Shown in pieces: positions 22,465 to 33,749 of a stretch of DNA of 64,000 bases (positions within the stretch are counted from its first letter, which is position 1; each line of letters opens with the position of its first letter). The stretch is from Hirundichthys speculiger (lineage: Eukaryota > Chordata > Actinopteri > Beloniformes > Exocoetidae). The stretch is from NCBI GenBank assembly GCA_018398805.1, contig JAGFBZ010002551.1, positions 1-64,000 on the forward strand, given 5' to 3'. A program made the position numbers and the translations under genes. Under the pieces are notes generated by a model that saw only the letters and a program-made list of their open reading frames with translations, did no database searches and was not told the DNA's origin.

Positions 22465-23420
22465 CAGCTAAGCCGGCTAACGGCTCACTTGACTTCTTCG
22501 GCTGAACCAAAGCCCATAGCTCCTTCAGTCAAGCCAGGCAACAGCTCCGCATGTTGGACCAGCAGTGCGGGTTGACTGATAGAGCTGCTCATGGAAAATC
22601 CTTCCAGGAGTCCTGCAGCAGGAATTATGCTAGGTCATTATCCTGGCTGGTCTTTCTCCAGAAAGTTCCATGGCAACCTCAGCTTCTTCTCCTGGTGGCT
22701 CCGGGCGGCTCTGGTCAAGCCAAGCTCAGCCACAGAACTCTACCGTCGAACCTCATGTCTAGCTGAGCCTTGGCCCAGCAGCCCTTGTTTTGTTCCGTTA
22801 GTGACGCTTGAAACGAGCCAAGCTAAAAACTAAGCTAACTGGTGGGCGCGTTCCAGTTGGCGCGTTCCAGTTGGCATCTCAGCTCTCTTTGTAACACGAT
22901 GACATGCAGTTTGGGAAAAAAAAAAAAAAACAGGCTTCAAATGCTCTTTGTACAAACCTATGGGTCACATGACCAGACGGTTTGAAGATACTTTATATAC
23001 AGTCCGTTGCTAAATGCAGCGCTCATTTCTGACAACATTTGCTGCAAACGTTCGTCAACAGCGTCGCAGCTCCTCCATCGTGGCTTAGGCGAAGGCGCCG
23101 TGATGGTTTCAGGACTCTTCCGAGCAGAGGTCTGCCGGGACCTGCGCTCAATCATCCCATGACCGGCTGGCAGCAGTAGGCCCACGACTGCAGCGCAATT
23201 ATCTCTGCAGGTGGTTGCAGATCCCAGCAGAGCTCTGCTCGTCCTCAGTTCCGCTACGACGCCACTAATGTCAGATGTAATTTTGGAAGCAGCACAAATG
23301 AGGATGTTTGTCTGGATTCGATCGTAATGAATGGAGCGTAATATTAACATTAGCTAAACCAACCAAGCCAGTCGGCTTCCAGACCTGCTCATTCCCCTTA
23401 TATGCAACAGAACGAGAGAA
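22465..23420 (+). repeat. probable continuation of family A, diverged
   Basis: Phrases near 23310-23430 (GGATTCGATCGTAATGAATG, CCAGACCTGCTCATT, GAGAAAAAGAGGC) correspond to the end of the 12430-13260 copy. The 130-residue minus-strand frame at 22958-23350 resembles nothing known and is treated as incidental. An A-run lies near 22916-22930. Confidence 0.4.
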
Positions 23421-23545
23421 AAAGAGGCTTCAAAAACACTCCTATGAGTGACAACACAGGAGGTTTGTACAGTTTTTCTTAAACAGTGTGAGACAGTGTC
23501 CACCAAATAATTTGGAGTGAATGACTAGGCATATATTGCCTAACC

Positions 23546-24268
23546 CAGGGATTCCCAAAGTGGGGTGCGCGCACCCCTAGGGGTGCGCAAGCAGCCTCTA
23601 GGGGGTGCGCGAGATGAAAAATGTAATGGCGGTCTGATAATTTTTTTTTTTTTCACACAATAAAGATGTGTAAATAAACATTTCCTTTGTAAAATTTTAA
23701 ATCAAAAACTGTAATTTTAATGAATAAATAAATGCAGGCTATTCAAAATGTACGTCATCTTAAAGTGAAGCGTAGAAGAAGAAGTTATATTCTTCTACCA
23801 CTGCATTTGCACCTAGCTTGTGGCCTCTACTTTATTCATTCTCGCAAATATGCTCAATGCTGTGTTATGATGTTAGTTCCACGGTCATTTAAACTTGCTG
23901 CAATTTTTGTTCAATGTTCAAAATATTCTAACATTTTCCACAACTTATCTGCTTTCTGCCACTGAGTCTGAGCATGTCATCCATCCTCTTTGCTCTAAAA
24001 AGTGGAAGCCTGCGCATAACTTTGTTTCATTATATTGGAACTGTGTTACAGTGTTTCAGTTTAATTTAAATGCGAGAGCGCATTGTTGTGATTGTGATTA
24101 TTATGTTATGTGTGTGTTCTGGTCATTTTAGCATGAATAAACATGGCGACTTTAATATGGCTATAATAAAGCTTGTTGCTTTTTTTTAAGGGGTGGGGGA
24201 TCGGGGGTGCATCAAACCGGTTGAGACATAGAAGGGGGTGCGCGGCTAAAAAAGTTTGGGAACCGCTG
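23546..24268 (+). mobile_element. hAT MITE with perfect 8-bp target duplication
   Basis: 723 bp. Ends CAGGGATTCCCAAAGT and AGTTTGGGAACCGCTG; target duplication GCCTAACC at 23538-23545 and 24269-24276. GGGGTGCGCG motifs sit just inside both ends. Interior is AT-rich and non-coding. Confidence 0.9.
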
Positions 24269-24276
24269 GCCTAACC

Positions 24277-24936
24277 CAAGCCAAGAACAAACAATAAAAA
24301 TAAGAGCGATGTTCCCTACAACAAACAATAATTTCAAAGAAAAGGAAACCCAAAGTTGTAAATTGGAACCCAAAGTTATGCGCAAGTACCGCAAGAGTGC
24401 TGCTATTTTGTATCCGCTAGGTGGCAGTAACGACAGAGAGAGAGTGACACGCCAAAACGAGCAAGACAGCTCACTCATTTTCTACCTTCAAGCAGCCGTG
24501 GCGTACGACTGCCACCACAAAGAAGCTACACGTCTATCCCTTGATGGCTGGCGTGATGTGAGTAAACTGGCCGGAAGGACAAAACTGGGATGAATGTCGA
24601 TGTGTTGAAGCTTACGACAAATTCCAGGCTATGTTCCCGTCTTTTTGACAGGGAAAAGATCGACACTGATGTGCCAGTCCTGTGTAGTTCGCCTGAAATA
24701 ACGCTGTATTGGGGTTATTGAAATCATGCGTCATACCAAAACCAACCAATCAAATTTGTTCCTGCTCGCTACAAAAATAATTAGTGAATTAGCCTCCATG
24801 TGTGATTTCGTTGCCTAGCTCGCAACCCAATTGGGTGACTTATGTGTTTAACCGGAAAAAGTTGAAAATCTCCCAACTTTTTACGTAGCCAACTGAGTCC
24901 ACAGTTCACTTCGGCAACTGGTGACGTCACCCTATA
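24277..24936. other. stretch without recognised gene
   Basis: No exon or family recognised. Low-complexity GAGAGA lies near 24434. Confidence 0.4.
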
Positions 24937-25823
24937 GACTTTTTTCGGGCCAGCCCCCCCGGAAGTACCCCGTCCGCCATTGGCGCACTGTGTTTGTGCC
25001 ACAGAGCGACACTTTCACCGGCTCGCAGATTAACCAGTGTTTTTCTCTTTCTGCAAATATATATTTTTATAATGTCGAGTCGGTCGAGTGGGAATACATG
25101 TTCCGTCATAAACTGTGCCAACAATGGCGGGAAAATTCAACAATGGAAGAAGAAAGTATGAAATACACAAGCCTTTACTGCACGAAGACTGCCTTGTTTG
25201 CAGAACAAGAAGTTAGGAAGACGTGGGTGAAAAATATCAACAGAAAGGACTTTGTTCCAAATGAATACAGCCGGGTGAGTTTTCGTTAACATTCAATCTC
25301 GTACTACTCATAGTCTCGCTGAGAGTCCCGGACGATTCTGGACGAAAGAACAGCAGTATGAGGCTACTGTAGCCCTCGGTACTAGCACAAGCCTATAAAT
25401 CAATGAATGAATCAATGAATGAATGAATGAATGAATTAGGAGAATGATAAAATAAATTAAATATAACATTAACACTTAGCCTAATTTACCGCTAGCGTTA
25501 ACATTACAGTAGCATAATCTTTATCGCTTGTTGACGTTAGTTATAGCCAGCGTTGCATTTTTCACGTATTCCCACAGTTTTTAGTGTTTGATTATGGGAA
25601 TAGATCATGCTATTTCCATAACCAATCATTAAAAACAGCGATAAGCTACCTTCATCTGTAACTGGAGGCCACTGCCTAACATCATCAATCCAAGACATGT
25701 CTGCGTTATCCGTAACAGATGCTCCACGCTGCTGTGTTTGGGTTACTTAGATGGAGCACCGCACACTCCAGTTATGTCTGGGCCACTAGGGGGCGCATGT
25801 CCACAATTTTTAAGTCGAAAAGG
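24937..25823 (+). mobile_element. THAP-encoding (P-element-like) transposon remnant, copy 1
   Basis: It matches 41367-42241 nearly base for base from CTTTTCGGGCCAGCCCCCCC to GGGGGCGCATGTCCAC and GTCGAAAAGG. The ends form a short inverted repeat (CCTTTTCG type; left end mutated here). Inside is a first exon with half a THAP zinc finger and a splice donor, then a GAATGAAT microsatellite (about 25401-25436). No later exons remain. No target duplication is visible at this copy. Confidence 0.75.
25072..25274 (+). pseudogene. THAP domain exon 1, pseudogene copy 1
   Basis: From ATG at 25072 the frame reads MSSRSSGNTCSVINCANNGG, with the C-x4-C start of a THAP C2CH finger. The later part RKTWVKNINRKDFVPNEYSR, typical of the THAP middle, is in a different frame. 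The exon ends CGG before GTGAGT at 25275. A 2-bp deletion relative to copy 2, near 25158, and a frame break shared with copy 2 disable it. Confidence 0.75.
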
Positions 25824-27132
25824 TGTCTTGACTATAATATCACGATTGTGAGATCCCAAGATTTCTTTGAGGTCCTTGAGAAGATGAATGCATATGATGT
25901 CTTGGAGGGAATTTTAAAAAAAGATCTCAGCCAGGTCAGGCCGACCCGGTAGAGCTCAGGTGAGTTCACTAACGACCTCCAGGAAGGTACATGCATCTGC
26001 CACTAGCAGAAGACTCCACAAGTAATGGGAGTTGTGCTGTCAGAAACTGAAACTTGGCAGCAAGCACCAAGATGAAGACCAGGACACTGAACCAAGGTGC
26101 TTTGAACAGATGAACCAGGTTTGGCGTAAACCAAAGACAGCATTTGTGCAAAGGAAGCTCTTGCTGTCTTTGAAGCACTGGGATGTAAATGGTTGGGTGT
26201 ATAGTCAACGCCCAACGCCCAGCTACCAACTCCAGTATGAATCCTGCTCTCTGTTGAAGGAAAGCATGACACCATCTCTACAAAAACTGAGGCTGAAGTA
26301 AGCAACTTTAAAATGAAGCAAAACAGTCCAGTCAGATGCAACAACAAATGTTCATAGAAGAAACGGAGAGCTCTGGGATCGCTAAAGCCAAGATTTTAAT
26401 TCTGTTTAGCTGCTGTGAGATGATTTAAAACAGGATCTTGGTGTAACATCTGTGGAGAAAACATTGTGCCAGTTGATGTCAGAGACAATTAAAATAAACA
26501 ACTCACTGAGGTCATTTCAGCTCAAAGGGGAAATAACTCTTGAAAGAAAGAGCGCATAAAGGTTTTCCCGGTAAGAATGTGTTGTGCTGTTATATAAGTG
26601 GTCTTTTTTTCTAAGAAGATGACTTCATATGTGGATAACACATGAGAGGAGATCAAGTATTGATGTGTTGGTGGTTTTGAACAAATAACCAAATATTTAT
26701 TGGGGTGTTCTAATTTTGATTTGTGGTTAGCTCATGCTAAGTAGCCCTATCCTCATAATCCTCAGCCAGCCCATAAAACTGTCCAGTATTAAAAAGTCCC
26801 AGTTCCCAAGACTTGGGAAGGTCTTGGCATCAACATCTGACAACTCATTCTCTATGGAGAAGCTGAATGAGATCATTATTAGACTGAAATAGTTGGAACC
26901 CTGTTGATTGTATCAAATAAGCATCATTTTTTAAATAAAAAAAAAATATTATTATTGGAATTATCCTCATGAAAATAGCAATACGAAACAAATGACACTC
27001 TCGACCTGGAATACAGAAGAATTTTGAAAGGAACCTGTCTGGTATATAAACATTTCCTAGCATATTATTTACTTAGTATTATACTATAGATAACATGAAA
27101 ATAACCAAAAATGAATATAAAAAAATACTGTA
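25824..27132. other. stretch without recognised gene
   Basis: A plus frame of 90 residues at 26032-26301 and a 77-residue frame ending at 25952 have fairly protein-like composition but no recognised family. They could be decayed transposon coding sequence. Nothing else seen. Confidence 0.35.
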
Positions 27133-27290
27133 CACCAGTGGTGCGCAAACTGTGGTACGTGTACCACTGGTGATACGCGAGCGCTCTCTGGTGGTACGCA
27201 GGGGAACGTCAGGACTTTCCACATTTTCAATTTTTTAATTTTTCTTATCAAATCGGAAACATACAATGCATTATAAATACATTTCAAATG
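27133..27290 (-). mobile_element. partial hAT element related to 540-1557
   Basis: CCAGTGGTGCGCAAACTGTG, GTACCACTGGTGATACGCG and GAGCGCTCTCTGGTGGTACGC are the reverse complement of the right arm of the first hAT element. The distal end is missing. Confidence 0.65.
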
Positions 27291-27337
27291 AAATCACTCA
27301 TATCACTCATATCACTTTACAATCATTTCTTTTTTCG

Positions 27338-27450
27338 CCTGAGCAAAAGCCGCAGTCTGACGTGGAGTCGTTGCCCGACTCGGCTAAAGGCGCTCCAGGC
27401 TTCAGCTCGGCCCAGAAGCTGAGCGAGCTCTTGGCCAACAGCCAACTTAA
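27338..27450 (+). other. GC-rich codon-like island, origin unknown
   Basis: In an AT-rich setting, about 113 bp read open with strongly GC-ending codons: PEQKPQSDVESLPDSAKGAP followed by GFSSAQKLSELLANSQL. It is preceded by a T-rich tract and an AG (a possible 3' splice site) but has no obvious GT donor afterwards. No family recognised. It could be an isolated exon, a captured exon fragment, or chance. Confidence 0.3.
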
Positions 27451-28017
27451 TATTGCAAATTTTTGTCAAAAAATATTGCCTTGACGTGAAATTACGACTT
27501 CATGTCCTAAAATCACAATTTGCCATAAAATCTCGAATTTTCCTAAATTCTGACTTTTTAACATGAAATTATGACTTTTTGTTGCAAAATCAGGTATTTT
27601 ACAAAACTGCAACTTCTTCACAACAATTCACAACTTTTTGTCATAAATTTACATTTTGTAAAGTTTGTATTTTAGTTGTTTTTTTTAATCACAAATTGTT
27701 GTTGAAAAACTGTGACATTTGCAAAATCACTCATTTTTAACTTAATATTGCCAATTTTTTTTCATTAAAAACAGACTTTTGCAAAATCACTATTTGACAT
27801 AAAGCTATGGCTTCATGTTGTAAAATCACTTTTTTTGTTGTAAAATCGCAAATGTTTCTATATCACAACTACTTTTGTCAAAATCTCAAATTGAAAAAGT
27901 GATTTTTACAAAAATCTTTTTAAAAATTTTGAGATATTGACAAAGTAGTTGTGATATAGAAACATTTGTGATTTTACAACAAGAAAAATGTGATTTTTCA
28001 ACATCAAATGTCATTTG
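27451..28017. repeat. AT-rich, partly self-complementary repeat block, left part
   Basis: Degenerate units of the type TTGTAAAATCAC repeat through the block. The last ~180 bp (about 27715-27897) is repeated at 28421-28605. Around 27855-27897 and 27930-27972 lies an imperfect inverted repeat (GTTTCTATATCACAACTACT and complement). Confidence 0.7.
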
Positions 28018-28402
28018 ATGTGTTTCATTGACAGCTAGCCATTGGCTTTGCCATTGGCTGTAACAGCTAGCCATTGCTTTGATCATTTTAGCATCTTAGC
28101 ATGAGGATTATATTGACTTCTGAGCTGTGAATAAAAGATCACGGTCATATTTAAAAGCGAGAGTAGGTTTTCTTGTGCTTGTATTAAGTGGACAGACCAC
28201 CACGACTGGCCATGGCCAGTCTGGAAGGATCTGAGGATGGAGTTTAACGTTAGCATAAGTGTGCTAACTGTGGCAGCCATGTCATGTAACTAATGGAACA
28301 ATATTTGAGACTGAAGGTCCCACAACTGGGAGGATTTACTGCAGGTCCCAGTACAACAATCGGAAGATTCCTGAAATGATTTCCGTGAGGCCTCAGGTCC
28401 TT
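28018..28402 (+). repeat. family A copy lying between two duplicated AT-rich blocks
   Basis: 385 bp, nearly identical to 22092-22464 apart from an extra 12-bp CATTGGCTTTGC-type duplication near 28040. Confidence 0.85.
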
Positions 28403-28860
28403 AAATTTTATATGAAAAACCATGACATTTGCAAAATCACTCATTTTTAACTTAATATTGCCAATTTTTTTTCATTATAAACAGACTTTTGCAAAATCAC
28501 TACTTGACATAAAGCTATGGCTTCATGTTGTAAAATCACTTTTTTTGTTGTAAAATCGCAAATGTTTTTATATCACAACGACTTTTGTCAAAATCTCAAA
28601 TTTTGTAAAAATCACTTTTTGACATAAAGCTATGACTTGTGAAAAAGTGATTTTTACAAGAATTTTTGCAAGATTTGAGATATTGAAAAAGTAGTTGTGA
28701 TATAGAAACACTTGTGATTTTCCAACATCAAATCACCACTTTGAGTCATAAAAATCCCAAATTTTACAAAATCATCACTTTAGGACTAAACATCCCAACT
28801 TTTGTTGTAAAGTCACGACTTTAGTAGAATTGTAGTCATTAAAATCACATTTCTTACAAA
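28403..28860. repeat. AT-rich repeat block, right part
   Basis: Direct duplicate of the left block (28421-28605 versus 27715-27897, a few substitutions). It carries the same type of hairpin (about 28565-28600 with 28675-28715). Confidence 0.7.
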
Positions 28861-30176
28861 GTCCCAACTTTTAGACGTAAGTTGGCTACTTTTGATGGTG
28901 AAACAGGTGCGCAGCGATTGTTCTGCAGATCAAGGCGGAGGTGTTTCAGCACCGCCTGCAGTCTTACCCGTGAGGTTGCTCACCCACTGATCCGTGGGCC
29001 GTCCAGCTTCTCATGTCTGACGTCCATGATTGAAACCATCAGTGTCTATGTTTACTGACGCCAAGAGGCGAACGACTGAAAACTACCATAAAAGATTCAT
29101 CCATGTTACTGTAGCAGCAGGAGGACTATGTGTGGCTACGAGTTCATTTCAGGCAGACAAATTAACATTTTTATCTTCATAATTTGGTTTCTATCACATT
29201 TTAGTTAAGCTTTTTTTTATTATTATGGAGTGACGGTCTCCTTTAATAACATGAAAACACCCGTGCTCAGTAACGCCGTGACAGTGTAGGGGTGCAAAAT
29301 GTGTTTAAGTCTGAGTCTGGGTCGGGGGAGGGAGGGACGTAATGGATAAATATTGATAGGTAATATAGATATTAGATATTAATATGAGTGTACATACATG
29401 CAGAAAACACAGGGCTGCATAAAACACAAAACAGAGTGAAGTGATAAAGACAGGCAACTGGCTGCTACTTTGACAATGACACTCTCACCTCAGTATTTAG
29501 GTGAAAATATTGGGGTAGATGATATTCTGTTTGAAGTTCTAAATGTGAGATTTGTAAATCAATCCCCAAAGATGGAAAGTCTACACAATATTTTAACGCA
29601 GTACATCCTGGAAATGTTACGAGACCAACAGCAGAATCTTATCTTATATTGCATTTCTGCCAGTCGCTTCCTCTAAATTCTGCACACTGGATTGTTAAAG
29701 CTGCAAATGCATCCAAAAGGGGAGCAGAATCCGTCATTTAATCTGTTTTTAGTGCTGCTTTTTGTTCTCATACAAAAAAAACAGTGGGGGTTAAGGGGTT
29801 AAATTTTCCTCCAGTTTAATTTAAAGTTGTATTTTAAAATCTCCTGCTACTGGCGTTAGCGTCGCACCAGCCTGTCTTCCTTAAAATAAACTGATTTAGG
29901 CCATCTTACAGGCCTGTTTCAGAAAATAACTGACCCCTGTCCCGGCGGAGTATCATATGTTCCACATTAATTGGTCGGGGAGGATAAATTAGAGTGCAGC
30001 GATATTATAAAGCACGCAGTGGGAGCTCAAAATGAGGCTTCCTCACAGTGGGATCCAATCTGGCCAATGAAGGGAGGTGCAGAAATATGCCAGAGATTTA
30101 AGGACGCCGTCCAGGCCGAAAAGGGCTAATTTTGTGCACTGACCCAACTGAAAGGATGTGACAGGGTGTGCTGAAG
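28861..30176. other. non-repetitive-looking stretch, no exon recognised
   Basis: No gene or repeat family seen. The part around 29930-30140 is mixed-composition, not repeat-like, and may be a conserved non-coding element (see findings). Confidence 0.4.
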
Positions 30177-30190
30177 CCCCCCCCCCCCCC
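30177..30190. repeat. 14-nt poly-C tract
   Basis: Uninterrupted C run. Confidence 0.9.
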
Positions 30191-30740
30191 GGCTTCTCAT
30201 GGCCCTGCATGTCCACTTTGTGCTGGGGGGGTTTTTGTGGAGCACCAACTCATGTTTCAGTGCGTTAACACAGCGCTCTGCTTGTTGCGCTGGAATCTGT
30301 TTTCATTTCCCATTTTCTGAGTCATTTGATCAAATTCAGCTCTCCGGTTTTCACAAGTGTACGATAAAGGTCTCGTCAAGTACCAGACTGTCCTTGGGTG
30401 GGGTACTGAACCCCACACTGACCCAACTTGGCCCCTTTTTCCACTGAGGGTTCATGAACCGGTCCCAGGCCTGGATAAATTTTGTCAGGACGTGAAACAA
30501 ATGCTAAATCAGTATGAACTGGTTTTGTACTGTTGTGCAGCCTCACGATTTTATAGAACCCGAAATGTCTTTTAGAGCGAGTTTTTCTGTATATATGGAA
30601 GCATTTCTGTGCCACCTGAGTTTGAATATTAATTTTTAAGATTTAAATTTTTCAGCATCAAAATCAGACTTTGAATTTAAAAAAAAATCAGATTTCTAGC
30701 ACTGAAATTTTTTTTGCCTCTAAATTTTATTTTGTTAAAA

Positions 30741-30956
30741 TAAACATTTAAAATAGATTTAGTAAATGATATTATTAATTTTAACACTGTACAATTACCG
30801 TGCAATAGCGCATTTACCGTTTATTAGCAGCCTGTCTGTGCGTGTGTTTGTACTGTGCGTGCGGTGCGCCCGCAGGCCAGAGAGACGGCAGGTGGACGGC
30901 AGGTGTACAGTGTTAAAATTAATAATATCATTTACTAAATCTATTTTAAATGTTTA
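30741..30956. repeat. perfect 53-bp inverted repeat around a GC-rich loop
   Basis: Bases 30741-30793 and 30904-30956 are exact reverse complements, separated by a 110-bp GC-rich segment with GTGCG and GGCAGGTG motifs. The arms are AT-rich. Flanking sequence on both sides contains degenerate ACTGAATTTTTT repeats. Confidence 0.9.
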
Positions 30957-31799
30957 ATACAAACAACAAATAAAGTAAACAGACTGACCGCAGCACCATC
31001 ACCTGAGTTTGCTGCCATGGCCGACCGGTCCGTCTTACTATCTGGGTGGGTGTCACATGACCAATGGAGCGTAACGTGATTGGCTGAACGTTGGCTGAAT
31101 TGAGACAGGGATCGATTGCTTCTCCCTGGTGACCCGGATGTTGAGTCTGGTTCTTTTAACACTGAATTTTTTGAGGTGGAATTTTTTTTACACTGATTTT
31201 TTTTTTTTAGAAATTGAATTTTTTTACACTGAATTTTTTTGAGATGTTGATTTTTTTTTTACACTGAATTTTTTGGGGTGTTGAATTTCTTTACATGTAC
31301 AGCGCTTTGAACAATACCTGTAGACCCATCAGCGCCTGAGCGGTGATCCTAGAGAAGCAGAATTACATATACGTAGGCAATGTGCATTTGCACATTTTTC
31401 TCTGAGAAACATCAAATAAATAGTGCGTATGAGCAGAAAGAAGCAGACAATTGTTGGCTATGTCGTCTGAGGTTGTCATGAACTGTGAGAATGATCAGAT
31501 GCATTGTGGGTAAGTGCTCGTTAATGTTTTCGTGCGTTCTGGAGGTGTGATTCTGGAGTATTTCTACAACATCAGGCATTGTCGAAAACTGAATTGTGGG
31601 TTGGCTGTGCAGCTGTGGAAGCGTCGACCCCGTCAGCTGTCAAATCAGCTCCCAGAACCGAGGAGTCGGTTCCTTCGGATCCGAGCGCAACTTTTGATAC
31701 AAAAGATCATGGCATTCTTTAAAACAGACCGAGATAATGGGCAAGTACTTCTCCTCTTCTCTGCCAAGTTGGAAGTTTTACATTTCTGCCAACAAATTG
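30957..31799. other. stretch with ACACTGAATTTTTT tandem motifs, no gene
   Basis: Between 31150 and 31290 the motif ACACTGAATTTTTTxGxxG recurs about five times. No exon recognised. Confidence 0.5.
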
Positions 31800-32470
31800 A
31801 GTCATTTCTGTGTGATATCATGTAAGGTGTTCCCCAGGGGTCCATTTTGGGACCAGTTTTATTTTTCTCTGAACATAGTCCCTTTTAGTGATGTAGTTTG
31901 CAGAGAAGGTATCTCATATCACTTTCATACCGATGATAATTCAATTAAATTTTAAATTCAGTTTTATTTGTATAGCATCTGTTATAATATCAATTGTCTC
32001 AAGGCGCTTTACAGAGAGCCAGATCATGACCCCCTAGCAAATATCATTAACTAAAATTATAATATTAAATCCTAATCAAGGATAATGGCAAGTAAAAAAA
32101 AAATACTCCCACAGAAGGAGAAAAATGGTTTAATGATACACTGGTTTATCTTGGGAAATGTGAAATTTGAGTTAGTTGAGTCCAGGGAAACTTGGTGTCT
32201 GGCTTTATAATAACTTAAAACTAAATACCCACACAACAAAGCTGGTCCATTCATGTTTTTATGACCAAAGACACAGGGACTATTTTACACGCTTTTATCT
32301 CATCACATCTGGATTACTGTAACATCTATCAGGCTTTTAACCACAACTAGAAGATGAAATTATGTCACTCCAGTCTCTTTACTGGTGTTTAAGATCCTTC
32401 TTACTACTTTTAAATTCCCCATGACCTCATACAGAAATATGTTTTAGATCATTTAATACCATATGTGTTG
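31800..32470 (+). mobile_element. L2-type LINE reverse-transcriptase relic, split by another LINE
   Basis: At 31826-31860 one frame reads GVPQGSILGPV, the RT palm-approach motif. After a frameshift GISYHFHTDDN (near 31905) represents the YADD region with Y and A replaced. After an intervening reverse-oriented LINE tail (31943-32255) the frame resumes with ILHAFISSHLDYCN near 32285 and a thumb-like tail. Stops and frameshifts throughout; inactive. Confidence 0.65.
31943..32255 (-). mobile_element. LINE 3'UTR inserted in reverse into the L2 relic
   Basis: Read on the minus strand it has CTCCCAC-GGGAGTATTTTTT, ACTTGCCATT, GTAAAGCGCCTTGAGACAAT and ATACAAATAAAACTGAATTT, the same 3'UTR as at 8615-9092. 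It interrupts the plus-strand L2 frame. Confidence 0.65.
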
Positions 32471-32879
32471 GCACAAACTCTGATGTCTCTGAGAAAAGGC
32501 TTGTTGATGATTCTGAGGGCGTGATTGAAAAAAAAAAACACAATGATCTGAGACCTTCATTTTAGAAAGTGTAAAGGGTGCATCCTCAACCTGCAAATCT
32601 ACCTTTGGATTTTTATAAAAGACAGAGAAGGAAGACATCTCAGACATTGTGATAGAACAGCAGTGAGTAAAGCTCAAAATCCTTATAACAGGTTTTATTT
32701 TGAAACATGTTCTGCACATTAACTTCCAAATCAAACCATGAAGAAAAACTTTTTACAGAAAGTGAAGAAAATTGAATATTAGGCTGTTCAAAAAGAATCT
32801 CGCTAGTTCAGTCAGTGAGGTCACTGATTGTGTAAGAACAGGTGTCAAACAGGTGACTCTTATTAAGGACGAAGGTAGA
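32471..32879. other. stretch without recognised gene
   Basis: Nothing recognised; contains a short A-run near 32528-32537. Confidence 0.4.
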
Positions 32880-33270
32880 AAATGTTCGTGCTGGTTATCT
32901 GCTCATCTGCATATTTACCTGTCTGGATTTGCCTCACCTGTGTCATCTATTGTCTGCAGTCATTCCACGATTCCCAGTTTGGCCTGAAGACGCTTACCTG
33001 CATTCACCTGCTCCGGCGAGCCATCCGGAATCTTCTACTCCATCTTTCCAGGTCTCCTCTCCTTCCGTTCCTCCTCTCCTCTCACCTTCAGGATGACATC
33101 ATCCACCTCTTCCCTCTTTCCTGAAACTGACGGCTCGTTCTCCTCATTTGTGTCCAGCCTGCAGGTTATATCTGCCCATCTCCATCCTTTATCTCCGCTC
33201 CAGCCTCCTGCACTCTCTCCATCCATTCATTTACCTTTTGTACATCAATAAAGACCTTTTCAAAAAGTCA
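32880..33270 (+). mobile_element. unclassified retroelement-like end
   Basis: Pyrimidine-rich sequence with TTTGTACATCAATAAAGACC (polyadenylation signal AATAAA near 33248) followed by TTTTCAAAAAGTCACCTCTG. The layout resembles the terminal region of fish LTR or non-LTR retroelements, but the family was not identified. Confidence 0.3.
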
Positions 33271-33728
33271 CCTCTGTCTGGCGTTTTCTGAGCTCATCAG
33301 AAACAGCTCTTGCAGTTTTTACTGTATAAACGTTTGTAAAGAAAGCCGAATATTCCATCATTTTCCGTAAACGTTAACAGATGTGATCGATTTTTCTCCA
33401 TGTTTTGATTTGAAATAAAACGTGCACTGCTCCCAGTGCATTTACATGTTTGGAAATAAAAGCTTTCATCAGGATTTTGAGCTTCACTCACTTTTTTTTT
33501 TTTTTTTTTTTTTAAACTCACTGCGATTATTTTGAACACAGCTGTAATTTTAACAGAGGTGGAGCAAAGAAAAACAACTTTATTTTGTTTTGTTAGTAGG
33601 CTGCTGGCGTGACGGGGACTGGCACGGCACACGGCTGGAAAAAGGTGACTAATGGAGTTGATGTGTCTTCTGTCAGATGATCCATTCAAGAGGTAAAGAG
33701 AAAATGGTTTGATGTGAAGTTGGATACT

Positions 33729-33749
33729 GGGGGGGGGGGGGGGGGGGGG
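33729..33749. repeat. 21-nt poly-G tract
   Basis: Uninterrupted G run. A 23-nt T run also lies near 33491-33513. Confidence 0.9.

Noticed and set aside
22958..23350. 130-codon minus-strand frame
   Set aside because: Lies in family A repeat sequence, has no recognised domain and no conserved frame in the sister copies.
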